Assembly (NCBI GenBank): GCA_033856255.1
Contig: JAWVFH010000027.1
Span: 62,001 to 126,000, forward strand
Source of the DNA: WHSW01 sp033856255
GTDB taxonomy: Bacteria > Actinomycetota > Thermoleophilia > Solirubrobacterales > 70-9
DNA length: 64,000 bases
Reading direction: 5' to 3'
The position numbers and the translations under genes were made by a program. This document shows, piece by piece, positions 41,950-50,361 of this stretch (the first letter of the stretch is position 1; every line of letters begins with the position of its first letter). The notes below the pieces were generated by a model that made no database searches, was not told where the DNA came from, and worked only from the letters and a program-made list of their open reading frames with translations.

Positions 41950-43467
41950 ATGAGCGACGCTCCCACCCCTCCCGACCCCCAAGAGCAGGGCGCCCCGCCG
42001 AAGCTCAGCCATACGGTGGTCAGAGGCGTCGGCGCTTCGGCGCTCGGTTACCTCGGTTCGCAGGCGATCAACCTCGGCGCCTACGTCGTCCTCGCCCGCC
42101 TCCTGGTCCCGGCGGAGTTCGGCGTCTACGCCGCCGGCAGCATCCTCGTCGCGGCGACCCTGCTGCTGACGAACTCGGGCATCAGCTCCGCGGTCGTCCA
42201 GCGACGGGACCGCGTCGAGGAGGCCGCGAGCACGGCCGTCGTGACGATGGCCCTGACGGGCACCGGGTCGAGCCTGCTCATGCTGGCCGCCGCGCCCCTG
42301 ATCGGGACGATCTTCGACAGCGCCCAGATCGGCGACGTCGCCGCCGCGCTCGCCGGGACGACGCTCATCCAGGCGCTCGGCTCGATTCCGGAGGTGATGC
42401 TCCAGCGCCGCTTCTCCTTTCTCCATCAGACGGTCGTGGTGCCGGCGCAGGTGATCGTCTTCGCGGCGACCTCGATCGCCTGTGCGGCGGCGGGCCTGGG
42501 CGTCTGGTCGCTGGTCATCGGCCAGTACGCGGCGGTGACCACGGACACGGTGCTCAACTGGGTCCTCTCGCGGTGGCGGCCGAGCGTGCGCCTCGCCAAC
42601 GTGGCGATGGCCCGGGAGCTGATCGCCTTCGGCCGGCACGTGTTCGTCTCGATGGTCGTCTCGGCCCTGCCGCAACAGCTCGACGCGCTGATCGTCGGCA
42701 AGGGGTTCGGCACCGCCGCCCTGGGACAGTTCCGGTACGGCTTTCGGCTCGCCTCGACGCCGTACCAGAGCCTGGTCGCAGCCGGCAGTTACGTGATCTA
42801 TCCCGCCTTCGCCCGGATCTCGCACGAGTCCGAGCGCCTCGGCGCGGCCTTCCTCAGATCGCTGCGCTGGATCTGCCTGCTGGGCGCGCCCCTGGCGCTG
42901 GCGCTCGTGCCCCTGGGCGTGCCCCTGGCGGTGACCCTGTTCGGCGACGTGTGGCGCGAGGCCGGGCACGCCGCCGCCGCGATGTGCATGTACACGCTCG
43001 GAGCCGGCGTGATCTCGGTCGTCGGCGAGGCCCTGAAGGCGGCGGGCGCGCCGCGGCGGATGACGCCGATCTACGCGATCTTCAGCGGTCTCTCGATCGG
43101 CCTGATGCTGGTCATGATCCCGGCCGGTTTCACCGCCGTCGCGCTCGGGCTGTCCCTGGGCGCGGTCGGCGGGGCGCTGTACGCGATCCGGGTCGCCACC
43201 TCGGTCTTCGAGCTCGACTCCCGGGAGCTCGCGCGGGCAACCCTCGCGCCCGTGCTGGCCGCCGCGGTGATGGCGGGCGCCCTCATCCCGCTCGAGGCGG
43301 TCCTCGACGCAGCCGGCCGCGGACCGCTGCCGGCGCTGGCGCTGCTCGCGCTCGAGGGTCTGGCGGGGGCCGCCATCTACGTCGCGGCGCTGCGGGTGAT
43401 CCAGCGCGACGCGCTCGCCGAGATCCGCGAGATCGCCTCGCTGGCGAGGCGGCGAGCGGGGACCTGA
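41950..43467 (+). CDS. Wzx-type polysaccharide flippase
   Basis: A 505-residue integral membrane protein with 12-14 segments of the MATE/MVF superfamily, which moves lipid-linked repeat units across the membrane. Typical parts are GYLGSQAINLGAYVVLARLL near the N-terminus, LTNSGISSAVVQRRDRVEEA, and LPQQLDALIVGKGFGTAALG. It converges on a glycosyltransferase gene. With the Wzz kinase and Wzy gene it completes a Wzx/Wzy pathway. Confidence 0.93.
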   Translation: MSDAPTPPDPQEQGAPPKLSHTVVRGVGASALGYLGSQAINLGAYVVLARLLVPAEFGVYAAGSILVAATLLLTNSGISSAVVQRRDRVEEAASTAVVTMALTGTGSSLLMLAAAPLIGTIFDSAQIGDVAAALAGTTLIQALGSIPEVMLQRRFSFLHQTVVVPAQVIVFAATSIACAAAGLGVWSLVIGQYAAVTTDTVLNWVLSRWRPSVRLANVAMARELIAFGRHVFVSMVVSALPQQLDALIVGKGFGTAALGQFRYGFRLASTPYQSLVAAGSYVIYPAFARISHESERLGAAFLRSLRWICLLGAPLALALVPLGVPLAVTLFGDVWREAGHAAAAMCMYTLGAGVISVVGEALKAAGAPRRMTPIYAIFSGLSIGLMLVMIPAGFTAVALGLSLGAVGGALYAIRVATSVFELDSRELARATLAPVLAAAVMAGALIPLEAVLDAAGRGPLPALALLALEGLAGAAIYVAALRVIQRDALAEIREIASLARRRAGT

Positions 43468-43477
43468 GGACGCCCGC

Positions 43478-44641
43478 TCAGAGCTCGGCGAGGGCCTCGG
43501 TATAGACCTCGCCCATCCGCCGCATCCACAGCGAGCCGTTGCGCTCCGTGGCGACCCATCGATGCCCCTCGGCGGCCTCCGCCCGGCGCTGGTCGGCGGG
43601 CGCGGCGATCGCGGCGCGAACGCCGGCGGCCACGGCTCCCGGCTCCGCGGGCACGAGTCGCAGCGCCGCCGGCGGCCGTCCCGCGACCCTGTGCCCGGGA
43701 ATGTCGGTGGCGACCACGCCGGTGCCGCAGCTCAGCGCCTCGACCACCGCCAGGGGCGGGCCTCCGCCCTCTGCCGGGCTGGTGGCGAGGAGCAGGTCGG
43801 CGGCGTCGTAGAACCGGCGCACGTCCTCGCTCGGCGGCGCGATCAGCAGCGCCTCGCCGATCCCGAGTCGATCGGCGGCCCGCCGGAACTCCTCGCCGCC
43901 GGCGACCACGAGGCCGCGGGCCGCGACGCCGTCTGCGTGCAGGCGGGCCAGCGCCTCCACGAACAGCGCTCCCCCCTTGACCTTCCACTCCCAGCCGAAG
44001 TGGAGCAGGACGAGCTCGGCCTCGGCGAGGCCGAGCGAGGCCCTGGCCGCCTGACGCTGCTCCGGCGAGGCGAGGGCGAAGCTCTCGGTCTCGATCCCGT
44101 TCGCGACCACCGTCGTCAGCGCCGCGGGGCCGCCGCGGCGGCGCACGGACTCCGCCGCGACCTCGCTCACGCAGACGATCCGCGAGACCCCGCGACGGCT
44201 CAGCCATCCGTACTTGAGGATCGACCGCGCGAGATGAGGGGGGTCGCGGCGAAGGAAGCTGTGCACGTGCCAGATCGTCGCCGTGTTCGGGCGTCCGCGA
44301 GAGACCGCCAGGGCGGCCAGGTCGAAGCCGGCGAAATGGGTGTGCAGGATCGCCGGGCCGTCGAGGCGGTCGAGCTTCTCGGCCAGCCACTCGGCCTTCG
44401 CGCGCCGGCCGTCGGGCGCGAAGGCGACCGGGATCTCGGCCGCGGCGAGATCGGCGAGCCAGGCTTGCTCGCGGGCGATCGAGGTGTAACCGCACTCCAG
44501 CCGCCAGCCTCGCTCGCGGCAGTAATGATCGACCCGCTTGACCATCGCCACGGCCCCGCCACCGTAGGAGCCGCCATATTCGGAGAGCCAGAACACGCAC
44601 GGCGCCCCCGTGCCAGACGAGTCGCGCGCCGCGGCCTGCAT
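43478..44641 (-). CDS. Glycosyltransferase family 4-like
   Basis: A 387-residue GT-B enzyme: FWLSEYGGSYGGGAVAMVKR, ILHTHFAGFDLAALAV, LLHFGWEWKVKGGALFVEAL, and donor motif SPAEGGGPPLAVVEALSCGT. It is a close paralogue of 48784-49899 (IIHTHFASFDLAAVAA). ATG 44641 is chosen over far-upstream starts because TAGACT sits exactly seven bases before it. Confidence 0.92.
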   Translation of the reverse strand: MQAAARDSSGTGAPCVFWLSEYGGSYGGGAVAMVKRVDHYCRERGWRLECGYTSIAREQAWLADLAAAEIPVAFAPDGRRAKAEWLAEKLDRLDGPAILHTHFAGFDLAALAVSRGRPNTATIWHVHSFLRRDPPHLARSILKYGWLSRRGVSRIVCVSEVAAESVRRRGGPAALTTVVANGIETESFALASPEQRQAARASLGLAEAELVLLHFGWEWKVKGGALFVEALARLHADGVAARGLVVAGGEEFRRAADRLGIGEALLIAPPSEDVRRFYDAADLLLATSPAEGGGPPLAVVEALSCGTGVVATDIPGHRVAGRPPAALRLVPAEPGAVAAGVRAAIAAPADQRRAEAAEGHRWVATERNGSLWMRRMGEVYTEALAEL

Positions 44642-44648
44642 CGCGGTG

Positions 44649-44654
44649 AGTCTA
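44649..44654 (-). promoter_or_regulatory. -10 box TAGACT of leaderless glycosyltransferase mRNA
   Basis: TAGACT ends seven bases before ATG 44641 on the minus strand. Confidence 0.6.
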
Positions 44655-44746
44655 AGCCGTCGTGCGAAGCTCAGGTAGAGGCCGGGAGATGCCGAGAACT
44701 TGTTTGCGACCGGGCGGCGCGGCCGGGCCATCGGGATCGCGATCAC

Positions 44747-44752
44747 TACCCT
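44747..44752 (+). promoter_or_regulatory. -10 box TACCCT of JmjC-like gene
   Basis: TACCCT implies a transcript start near 44759 and a leader containing AGGAGG (44795-44800), 14 bases before ATG 44815, which is longer than usual. Confidence 0.4.
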
Positions 44753-44814
44753 GGAACGCGGCCCAGCAGGCAACCACAGGCTCGCGCGCCGAGCAGGAGG
44801 ACGAGTAACCCGCG

Positions 44815-45675
44815 ATGACAAGCAAGCTCAAGATCGACCCCCAGCGTCTCGAGAACGGCCTCGGCGACGACCCGTTCACGGTCAGCCACGATCTGGTCGA
44901 CAACCCGCTCCTGACCCTCGACGCGCTGGCGGATCTCGCCGACTATCTGCCCCCCGAGACTAACGTCGAGCACAACCTCGGCGACGTGCCCGAGGTCCTC
45001 CCGAGCGGCGAGGCGCCGCGCGCCGACCTGACGCCGGGCGAGATCGTTCGCTCGATCGACACCAACGGCTGCTGGATGGTGCTGAAGCGGATCGAGGACC
45101 ATCCGGCCTACCGCGACCTGCTCGAGGACACGCTCAGCGAGGTGACGGCGGCGGTCGAGGCGAGGGAGGGGCCGATCTACGGTCGCGAGGGCTTCATCTT
45201 CGTCTCCGCCCCGAACTCGGTCACCCCAACCCACATCGACCCCGAGTACAACTTCCTGCTCCAGATCCGGGGCACGAAGGAGATGGTCGTCGGCAAGTAC
45301 TCCGACAGGGCGACCGAGAACAACGAGCTCGAGCGCTACTACGGCGGCGGCCACCGGAATCTGCAGACCCTGCCGGACGAGTCCCAGACCTTTCCGCTCC
45401 AGCCCGGCGACGGCGTCTTCGTTCCGCTGCATGCGCCTCACGTGGTCCGCAACGGGCCGACCCCGTCGATCTCGCTCTCGGTGACCTGGAACACCGATGC
45501 GTCGAACCGGATGGCGTTGCTGCACCGCTTCAACGCCAAGCTGCGGGGCATGCACCTCTCGCCGGCGCCGCCCGGCAGGCGGCCGGGCGTCGATCGGGCA
45601 AAGATCGGCACCGTGCTGGCGGCCCGCTCAGCGGTTCGCGGCGCCCGCAGGCTGCGACAGCGCGAACCCGCCTGA
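44815..45675 (+). CDS. JmjC/cupin-like Fe(II) 2-oxoglutarate oxygenase family protein
   Basis: A 286-residue protein. The metal motif HxD is in VTPTHIDPEYNFLLQIRGTK, and the distal His in PLHAPHVVRNGPTPSISLSV, as in cupin_8/JmjC hydroxylases. KEMVVGKYSD may supply a 2-oxoglutarate-binding Lys. Relatives often sit in glycan or peptide-modification clusters. It probably hydroxylates a cluster product or protein; substrate unknown. The polysaccharide deacetylase gene starts 25 bases downstream, and the three genes after it are coupled in turn, so it likely opens an operon. Confidence 0.82.
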   Translation: MTSKLKIDPQRLENGLGDDPFTVSHDLVDNPLLTLDALADLADYLPPETNVEHNLGDVPEVLPSGEAPRADLTPGEIVRSIDTNGCWMVLKRIEDHPAYRDLLEDTLSEVTAAVEAREGPIYGREGFIFVSAPNSVTPTHIDPEYNFLLQIRGTKEMVVGKYSDRATENNELERYYGGGHRNLQTLPDESQTFPLQPGDGVFVPLHAPHVVRNGPTPSISLSVTWNTDASNRMALLHRFNAKLRGMHLSPAPPGRRPGVDRAKIGTVLAARSAVRGARRLRQREPA

Positions 45676-45699
45676 GCGCTCGGGCAGCGGCGCGTCCGC

Positions 45700-46548
45700 G
45701 TGCGAGGCGATGATTCGTCCGTGTCACCCGCGGGATACCGCCCCTGGCGACTGATCGCTCGCCTGGCCCGCAGGCGCCGCTCGGCGATCCTCGCCTACCA
45801 CGGGGTCGAGCGGATGGCCCCGGGTGACGACCCAGAGCTGCTCTGCATCGACCCGGATCGGTTCGAGCTCCACATGCGGCTCCTCGCCGAGGCCGGATAC
45901 GAGTTCGTCACCGTTCGCGAGTTCGTCGAGCGCTCGCCGGCGGCCGGGCTGATCGCGATCAGCTTCGACGACGGGCTCGCCAACCTGCGTTCGGTCGCGC
46001 TGCCGATCCTGCAGAGGTACGGGATCCCGGCCACGGTCTACGTGACCACGGGCCTGATCGGCGAGCCCTATCCGTGGATGCCGGAGAGCAGCGGCGTCCG
46101 GGTCATGGACGCCGCCGACATCGCCGCCCTCGCCCAGGCCGGGATCGAGATCGGGGCCCATACGGTCCGCCATCGCGACCTCTCGCGCTGCTCCTATGAG
46201 GAGGCGCTGGCGGAGATGACCGATAGCCGCGAGACGCTCGAGCGCCTCACCGAGCGGGAGGTCGCCACCTTCGCCTACCCCTACGCCAGGTTCTCGGACC
46301 TGGCCGAGCGCGCCGCGCGGGACGCCGGCTTCACCGCCGCGGTCTCCTACTCGATGCTCGCCACCCCGGGCGATCGCTTCGCCCTCTCCCGCGAGCTGGT
46401 CACGCCCCAGCACGGGCCGGCCAGCGTCGTGCTCAAGGTCCTCGGTCGCTACGACTCCCTCTCCAACAGCCTCGCGGGGCGTGTGGGGAGGCTGCTCACG
46501 CGCCCGCTGCGCCGGCGTCCGAAGGCGCCGCTGCGACCGAGGGTATGA
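45700..46548 (+). CDS. Polysaccharide deacetylase (carbohydrate esterase 4)
   Basis: A 282-residue NodB-fold enzyme removing N-acetyl groups from glycans. Motif 1 is LIAISFDDGLANL (Asp-Asp), motif 2 is HTVRHRDLS (metal His-x3-His), motif 3 is VATFAYPYARFSD. GTG 45700 or GTG 45721 could be the start; neither has a clear ribosome site. No signal peptide is evident, though a basic N-terminus (LIARLARRRRSA) may associate with the membrane. It overlaps the next gene by ATGA. Confidence 0.88.
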   Translation: MRGDDSSVSPAGYRPWRLIARLARRRRSAILAYHGVERMAPGDDPELLCIDPDRFELHMRLLAEAGYEFVTVREFVERSPAAGLIAISFDDGLANLRSVALPILQRYGIPATVYVTTGLIGEPYPWMPESSGVRVMDAADIAALAQAGIEIGAHTVRHRDLSRCSYEEALAEMTDSRETLERLTEREVATFAYPYARFSDLAERAARDAGFTAAVSYSMLATPGDRFALSRELVTPQHGPASVVLKVLGRYDSLSNSLAGRVGRLLTRPLRRRPKAPLRPRV

Positions 46549-47681
46549 GCGACGGCGTCGAGATCCTCACGGACAGCGAACGCCTGACCGAGATCGCGGG
46601 GCAGTGGCGCGCGCTCGCCGTCTCACGCGCGAACGCCTTCGTCACGCCCGATTGGTTCTCCGCCTGGATGAGCGTCTACGGGGGCGATGCGACGCCGCTG
46701 GTCGTCGTCCGGCGCGACGGCTCGGGCGAGCTCGCCGGGGTGATGCCGCTGGTCGCCGCCGGCTGGGGGCGATCGCGGACGCTGCGATTCGCCGGGGCCG
46801 CGCTCGGCGACCTCTTCCTCCCCCTCGACCGCGACTCGGAGAGCGAGCTCGCCGTGGCCGCCCTGCGCGCGCTCCGCGCCGGCGGCGAGGACGGCGCCCT
46901 GATCCTCGATCACGTCGAGGCGGACTCGGCCTGGGTCCAGGCCCTGGCGCAACAGGGAGAGGTGGTGACGCACCTGAGCCACCTCGACGAGGTGCTGCCC
47001 GAGGTCGAGATCGCGGGGCTGAGCTGGGAGCAGTACCTCGGCGAGCGCAGCCGCAACTTCCGCAGCCAGCTCGGCCGCAGGCGGCGGCAGCTCGAGCGCG
47101 ATCATGACGTCGTCTTCCGGCGCAGCGACGCCGCGCGGCTGGCGGCTGACATGAGCGCCTTCGCCCGCCTGCATCGCGATCGCTGGGCGGGCCGGGGCGG
47201 CTCCGGGGCCCTCGATCAGACCTCGACCGCGTTTCACTCGCTCTTCTCGGCGGCCCTGCTCGAGCAGGACTGGCTGCGCCTCTGGATCGTCGAGGTCGAC
47301 GGCGAGCCGGCGGCGGCCTGGTACGGCTGGCGGATCGGCGACCGCTACTCGTACTACCTCGCGGGCTTCGACGAGACCTATGCCGACTACAGCATCGGCA
47401 CCCTGCTGCTCGCCCACACGATCGAGGACGCGATCGCATCCGGCTGCTCGGTCTACGAGATGCTGCTCGGCTCGGAGCCCTTCAAGCGCCGGTTCGCAAC
47501 CGGCGAACGACAGGTCACCAGCGTCATCCTGTCGTCGCGGCTGCACCGCGCCCGGCTCGCGGCCCTGGGCGCGGCCGCCGCGCGGCGCGCCACCGACCGG
47601 CTGGGACCGTCCGCGCGAGCGCGGATCAAGCGCCCGTTGCGGGCGCTGGCGGATCGTCTCTCCCCCCGGGGGACCCGGTGA
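46545..47681 (+). CDS. CelD/BcsL-like GNAT acyltransferase
   Basis: A 378-residue double-GNAT protein of the CelD/BcsL (FemAB-related) type. Recognisable parts are NAFVTPDWFSAWMSVYGGDA, RSRNFRSQLGRRRRQLERDH and the acyl-CoA fold region AAAWYGWRIGDRYSYYLAGF with YSIGTLLLAHTIEDAIASGC. Such proteins acetylate or otherwise decorate exopolysaccharides. The start overlaps the deacetylase stop and the end overlaps the next gene (GTGA). Confidence 0.85.
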   Translation: MSDGVEILTDSERLTEIAGQWRALAVSRANAFVTPDWFSAWMSVYGGDATPLVVVRRDGSGELAGVMPLVAAGWGRSRTLRFAGAALGDLFLPLDRDSESELAVAALRALRAGGEDGALILDHVEADSAWVQALAQQGEVVTHLSHLDEVLPEVEIAGLSWEQYLGERSRNFRSQLGRRRRQLERDHDVVFRRSDAARLAADMSAFARLHRDRWAGRGGSGALDQTSTAFHSLFSAALLEQDWLRLWIVEVDGEPAAAWYGWRIGDRYSYYLAGFDETYADYSIGTLLLAHTIEDAIASGCSVYEMLLGSEPFKRRFATGERQVTSVILSSRLHRARLAALGAAAARRATDRLGPSARARIKRPLRALADRLSPRGTR

Positions 47682-48811
47682 CGTCCTCCCGGCAGCTGCT
47701 CGAGCTGCGGATCGCCGAGCTCGACTCAGAGCAGGTAGGCCTCTGGCGTCAGCTCGCCGAGCGGGCCGCCGAACCGAACCCGTTCGCCGAGCCGGACTTC
47801 CTGATCCCTGCGTGCGAACACCTCGCCGGCGGCCCCGACCGCCTGCTGGTGGTCGCCGACCCGGATGGCTGGCGGGCCTGCGTCTCGCTCGCGCCGACCC
47901 GGGTACGGGCGCTGACGCGCGCCGACGAGGTCGGGGTCAGGCAGTTCGGATTTCTCTCCACGCCGTTGACCTCCGAGCGCGAGCCGCAGGCGGCGGCCGC
48001 CCTGCTGGTCGAGGCGCTGGCGGAGCGCGCCGATCCGCTCCTGCTCGAGCGCCTCGCTGCGTCGGGTCCGTTCTACGAGGCGCTCGAGGGTGCCTCGCGG
48101 CGGGGAGCGGTGCGGGTGGCGGAGCGCCAGGATTTCGAGCGCGCGCTGCTGACCCGCGACGGGGACCGCTGGGACGAGCACCTGGGCAAGCACCACCTAC
48201 GCGAGTTCCGGCGCCTCGGCCGCCGTCTCGCGGAGCAGCTCGGCGACGAGCTCGTCTGCGAGGACCGCGCCGGCGATCCCGCCGCCCTGGAGCGCTTCCT
48301 GGAGCTCGAGCGCTCGGGCTGGAAGGGGCGCGGAGGGACCGCGTTCGCCTCCGACCCCTCACACGCGGAGTTCTTCCGCCGCACCTGCGAGCGCTTCCAC
48401 GCCGGCGGACGGCTGCAGCTGCTCGAGCTTGGCGCCGGCGGCCGGACGGCGGCGATGAAGTGCAACCTGCTCGCCGGCGAGGGCTCGTTCGCGTTCAAGA
48501 TCGCCTACGACGAAGGGCTCTCGCGCTGGTCCCCGGGAATCCAGCTCGAGATCCGCAATATCGAGCTGTTCCAGGCCTCAGCGCAACGCTGGATGGACTC
48601 CTGCGCGACCCCCGACAACGCGATGATCAATCGCCTCTGGCCGCAGCGCCGGCCCCTGTGCACGGTGCTGCTCGCCGGCAGCGGGCTCCGGGGGCGCGCC
48701 GCCGGCGCCTCCCTCCGGCTCACCCGGGGCCTGCGCGCGGTGAAGCGCGCGGCCGCCGGCGCCACCGACCGCCGGGGCGGCGGTCAGGGCGCCGCCAGCA
48801 CCTCCGAGTAG
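47678..48811 (+). CDS. Second CelD/BcsL-like GNAT acyltransferase
   Basis: A 377-residue protein related in design to the previous one: NPFAEPDFLIPACEHLAGGP, KHHLREFRRLGRRLAEQLGD, ELERSGWKGRGGTAFASDPS, and FAFKIAYDEGLSRWSPGIQL. GTG 47678 overlaps the previous stop. It ends convergent with a glycosyltransferase, overlapping by 28 bases. Acyl donor and acceptor are unknown. Confidence 0.85.
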   Translation: MTSSRQLLELRIAELDSEQVGLWRQLAERAAEPNPFAEPDFLIPACEHLAGGPDRLLVVADPDGWRACVSLAPTRVRALTRADEVGVRQFGFLSTPLTSEREPQAAAALLVEALAERADPLLLERLAASGPFYEALEGASRRGAVRVAERQDFERALLTRDGDRWDEHLGKHHLREFRRLGRRLAEQLGDELVCEDRAGDPAALERFLELERSGWKGRGGTAFASDPSHAEFFRRTCERFHAGGRLQLLELGAGGRTAAMKCNLLAGEGSFAFKIAYDEGLSRWSPGIQLEIRNIELFQASAQRWMDSCATPDNAMINRLWPQRRPLCTVLLAGSGLRGRAAGASLRLTRGLRAVKRAAAGATDRRGGGQGAASTSE

Positions 48812-49899
48812 ACGCCGGCGACCCGTTCGGTCCACGCGTCGAGGCTCCAGTAGCGGCGCACCCAGTCGTGCGAGGCGGCGGCCTCGGCGGCGGCGGTCGC
48901 CGAATCGCGCGCCAACACTGACGCGATCCCCTCCGCGATCGCCGCCGGCTCCGGCGCGACCAGCCGCCTCGCGGGCGGGTCGCCGGCGGCCATCCTGTGG
49001 CTGGGGATGTCGGTCCCGAGCACCGCCGTGCCGCAGGCCAGCGACTCGACGACCGCCAGCGGCGGCCCTCCCTCGGACGGGCTGGTGGAGGCGAGGACGT
49101 CGGCGCCGTCGTAAAAACGGCGCACGTCCTCGACCGGCGCGACCAGCCGGACATGCTCGGAGAGCCCGGCTCGCTCGACCGCCGCGAGGGCCCGCGGATC
49201 GGCGCTCACGATCAGGGCGAGCGCCGGGACGCCGAGCTCGAGCAGCCGGGTCAGGGATGCGAGGAACAGCGGACCGCCCTTGATCTCCCAATCCCAGGCC
49301 AGGTGGAGGACGACCGGTTGGCCGGCGGGAACCCCCAGGGCCTCGCGCGCCTCCCGGCGCCGCTCGGGGGTGGCGACCGGAAAGCGGCCGGCGTCGATCC
49401 CGTTCTCGATCGCGACGATCCGCGACGCGGGGAGCCCGCGCCGGATCGCGAGCTCGCGGCCGGCCTCGCTGACGCTGATCACCTTCGCCACTCGGCGGCC
49501 GACGATCCCGTACTTGAGCGCGCTCTTCGCGACCCCGATCGGCCCGCCGGGCAGGGCGCTGTGCAGATGCCAGATCACCCGGGCGTCCCGATCGCCGAGC
49601 GCCGCCGCCACGGCGGCGAGATCGAAGCTCGCGAAGTGCGTGTGGATGATCTTCGGGCCGCTCAGCGTCCGCAGCCGGCCGGCGAGCCAGCGGGTCAGCT
49701 CGACGCGACCCGTGCGGGGCGCGAAGCCGACGGGTATCCCGGCATCGGCGAAGTCGGTGAGCCAGACGCGGTCACGCGAGACCGGGGTGAACGCGCACTC
49801 CACGGCCCAGCCGCGGGCCGCGCAACGCTCGGCGAGCGCCACGATCATCGGCACGAAGGACCCTCTGTAGGCGGCCCCGTAGTCGGACACCATCAGCAC
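48784..49899 (-). CDS. Glycosyltransferase family 4-like
   Basis: A 371-residue GT-B enzyme: MVSDYGAAYRGSFVPMIVAL, KIIHTHFASFDLAAVAAALG, LHLAWDWEIKGGPLFLASLT, and donor motif SPSEGGPPLAVVESLACGTA. Paralogue of 43478-44641. GTG 49899 is the only in-frame start after the promoter TAGCCT (49923-49928), which again uses an upstream TAG stop; a G-run about eight bases upstream may act as ribosome site. Confidence 0.92.
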   Translation of the reverse strand: MLMVSDYGAAYRGSFVPMIVALAERCAARGWAVECAFTPVSRDRVWLTDFADAGIPVGFAPRTGRVELTRWLAGRLRTLSGPKIIHTHFASFDLAAVAAALGDRDARVIWHLHSALPGGPIGVAKSALKYGIVGRRVAKVISVSEAGRELAIRRGLPASRIVAIENGIDAGRFPVATPERRREAREALGVPAGQPVVLHLAWDWEIKGGPLFLASLTRLLELGVPALALIVSADPRALAAVERAGLSEHVRLVAPVEDVRRFYDGADVLASTSPSEGGPPLAVVESLACGTAVLGTDIPSHRMAAGDPPARRLVAPEPAAIAEGIASVLARDSATAAAEAAASHDWVRRYWSLDAWTERVAGVYSEVLAAP

Positions 49900-49922
49900 G
49901 GTGGCGCCCCCCGGCTCGCGCG

Positions 49923-49928
49923 AGGCTA
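49923..49928 (-). promoter_or_regulatory. -10 box TAGCCT built on upstream stop codon
   Basis: The TAG stop of the Thr-rich gene (49928-49926) forms the start of TAGCCT. The inferred transcript would have a leader of about 16 bases before GTG 49899. Confidence 0.4.
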
Positions 49929-50348
49929 TGGGGACTCCGTGCCGCCGCTGCCTTCGGTGACGGTGCCGAGGTCCGTGGTCGTGGTCGTCGGGACGGTCGA
50001 GGTTGTGCTCGTGGCCGGAGCGGTCGTCGTGCTCGTCGTGCTCGTCGTCGGGGGCTTCGTCGTCGTGGTCGTGGTCGACGCCGTCGAGCTGGTCGTGGTC
50101 GTCGTCGGCGTCGTCGTGGTCGCGGTGGTCGACGACGTCGAGCTCGTGTCGCCGCCGTTGTCGCCGCCGGAGACGACGGCGAGCGCGACGCCGAGGCCGA
50201 TCACCGAAGCGACCAGGATCACGATCAGCGCCTTCATGCCGCCGCTCATCCCGGAACCCGGCGGCTCGCCGCCCGGGTGGCCGTAGCCACCCTGGTACGG
50301 GTCGCCCGGCGGAGGGACGTTCATGCGGCGGGTCGGATCCTCGTTCAT
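49926..50348 (-). CDS. Single-pass membrane protein with Thr/Ser-rich extracellular stalk
   Basis: A 140-residue protein. A Gly/Pro-rich cytoplasmic part (1-36) precedes a membrane segment (about 38-60; MKALIVILVASVIGLGVALA). The rest is about 80 residues of Thr, Ser and Pro, a likely O-mannosylated surface stalk. No anchor motif or folded domain follows. At DNA level the stalk appears as GTC/GTG triplet runs at about 49975-50150. A leaderless promoter (TAGAGT) precedes ATG 50348. Function unknown. Confidence 0.75.
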   Translation of the reverse strand: MNEDPTRRMNVPPPGDPYQGGYGHPGGEPPGSGMSGGMKALIVILVASVIGLGVALAVVSGGDNGGDTSSTSSTTATTTTPTTTTTSSTASTTTTTTKPPTTSTTSTTTAPATSTTSTVPTTTTTDLGTVTEGSGGTESP

Positions 50349-50355
50349 GGCGGGG

Positions 50356-50361
50356 ACTCTA
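50356..50361 (-). promoter_or_regulatory. -10 box TAGAGT built on argD stop codon
   Basis: The argD stop TAG (50361-50359) forms the first half of TAGAGT, exactly seven bases before ATG 50348. Confidence 0.6.

Noticed and set aside
49975..50150. GTC/GTG triplet runs that look like a tandem repeat or CRISPR-like array
   Set aside because: They are the codons of a Thr/Ser/Pro-rich protein stalk read on the minus strand; no fixed unit or spacers.
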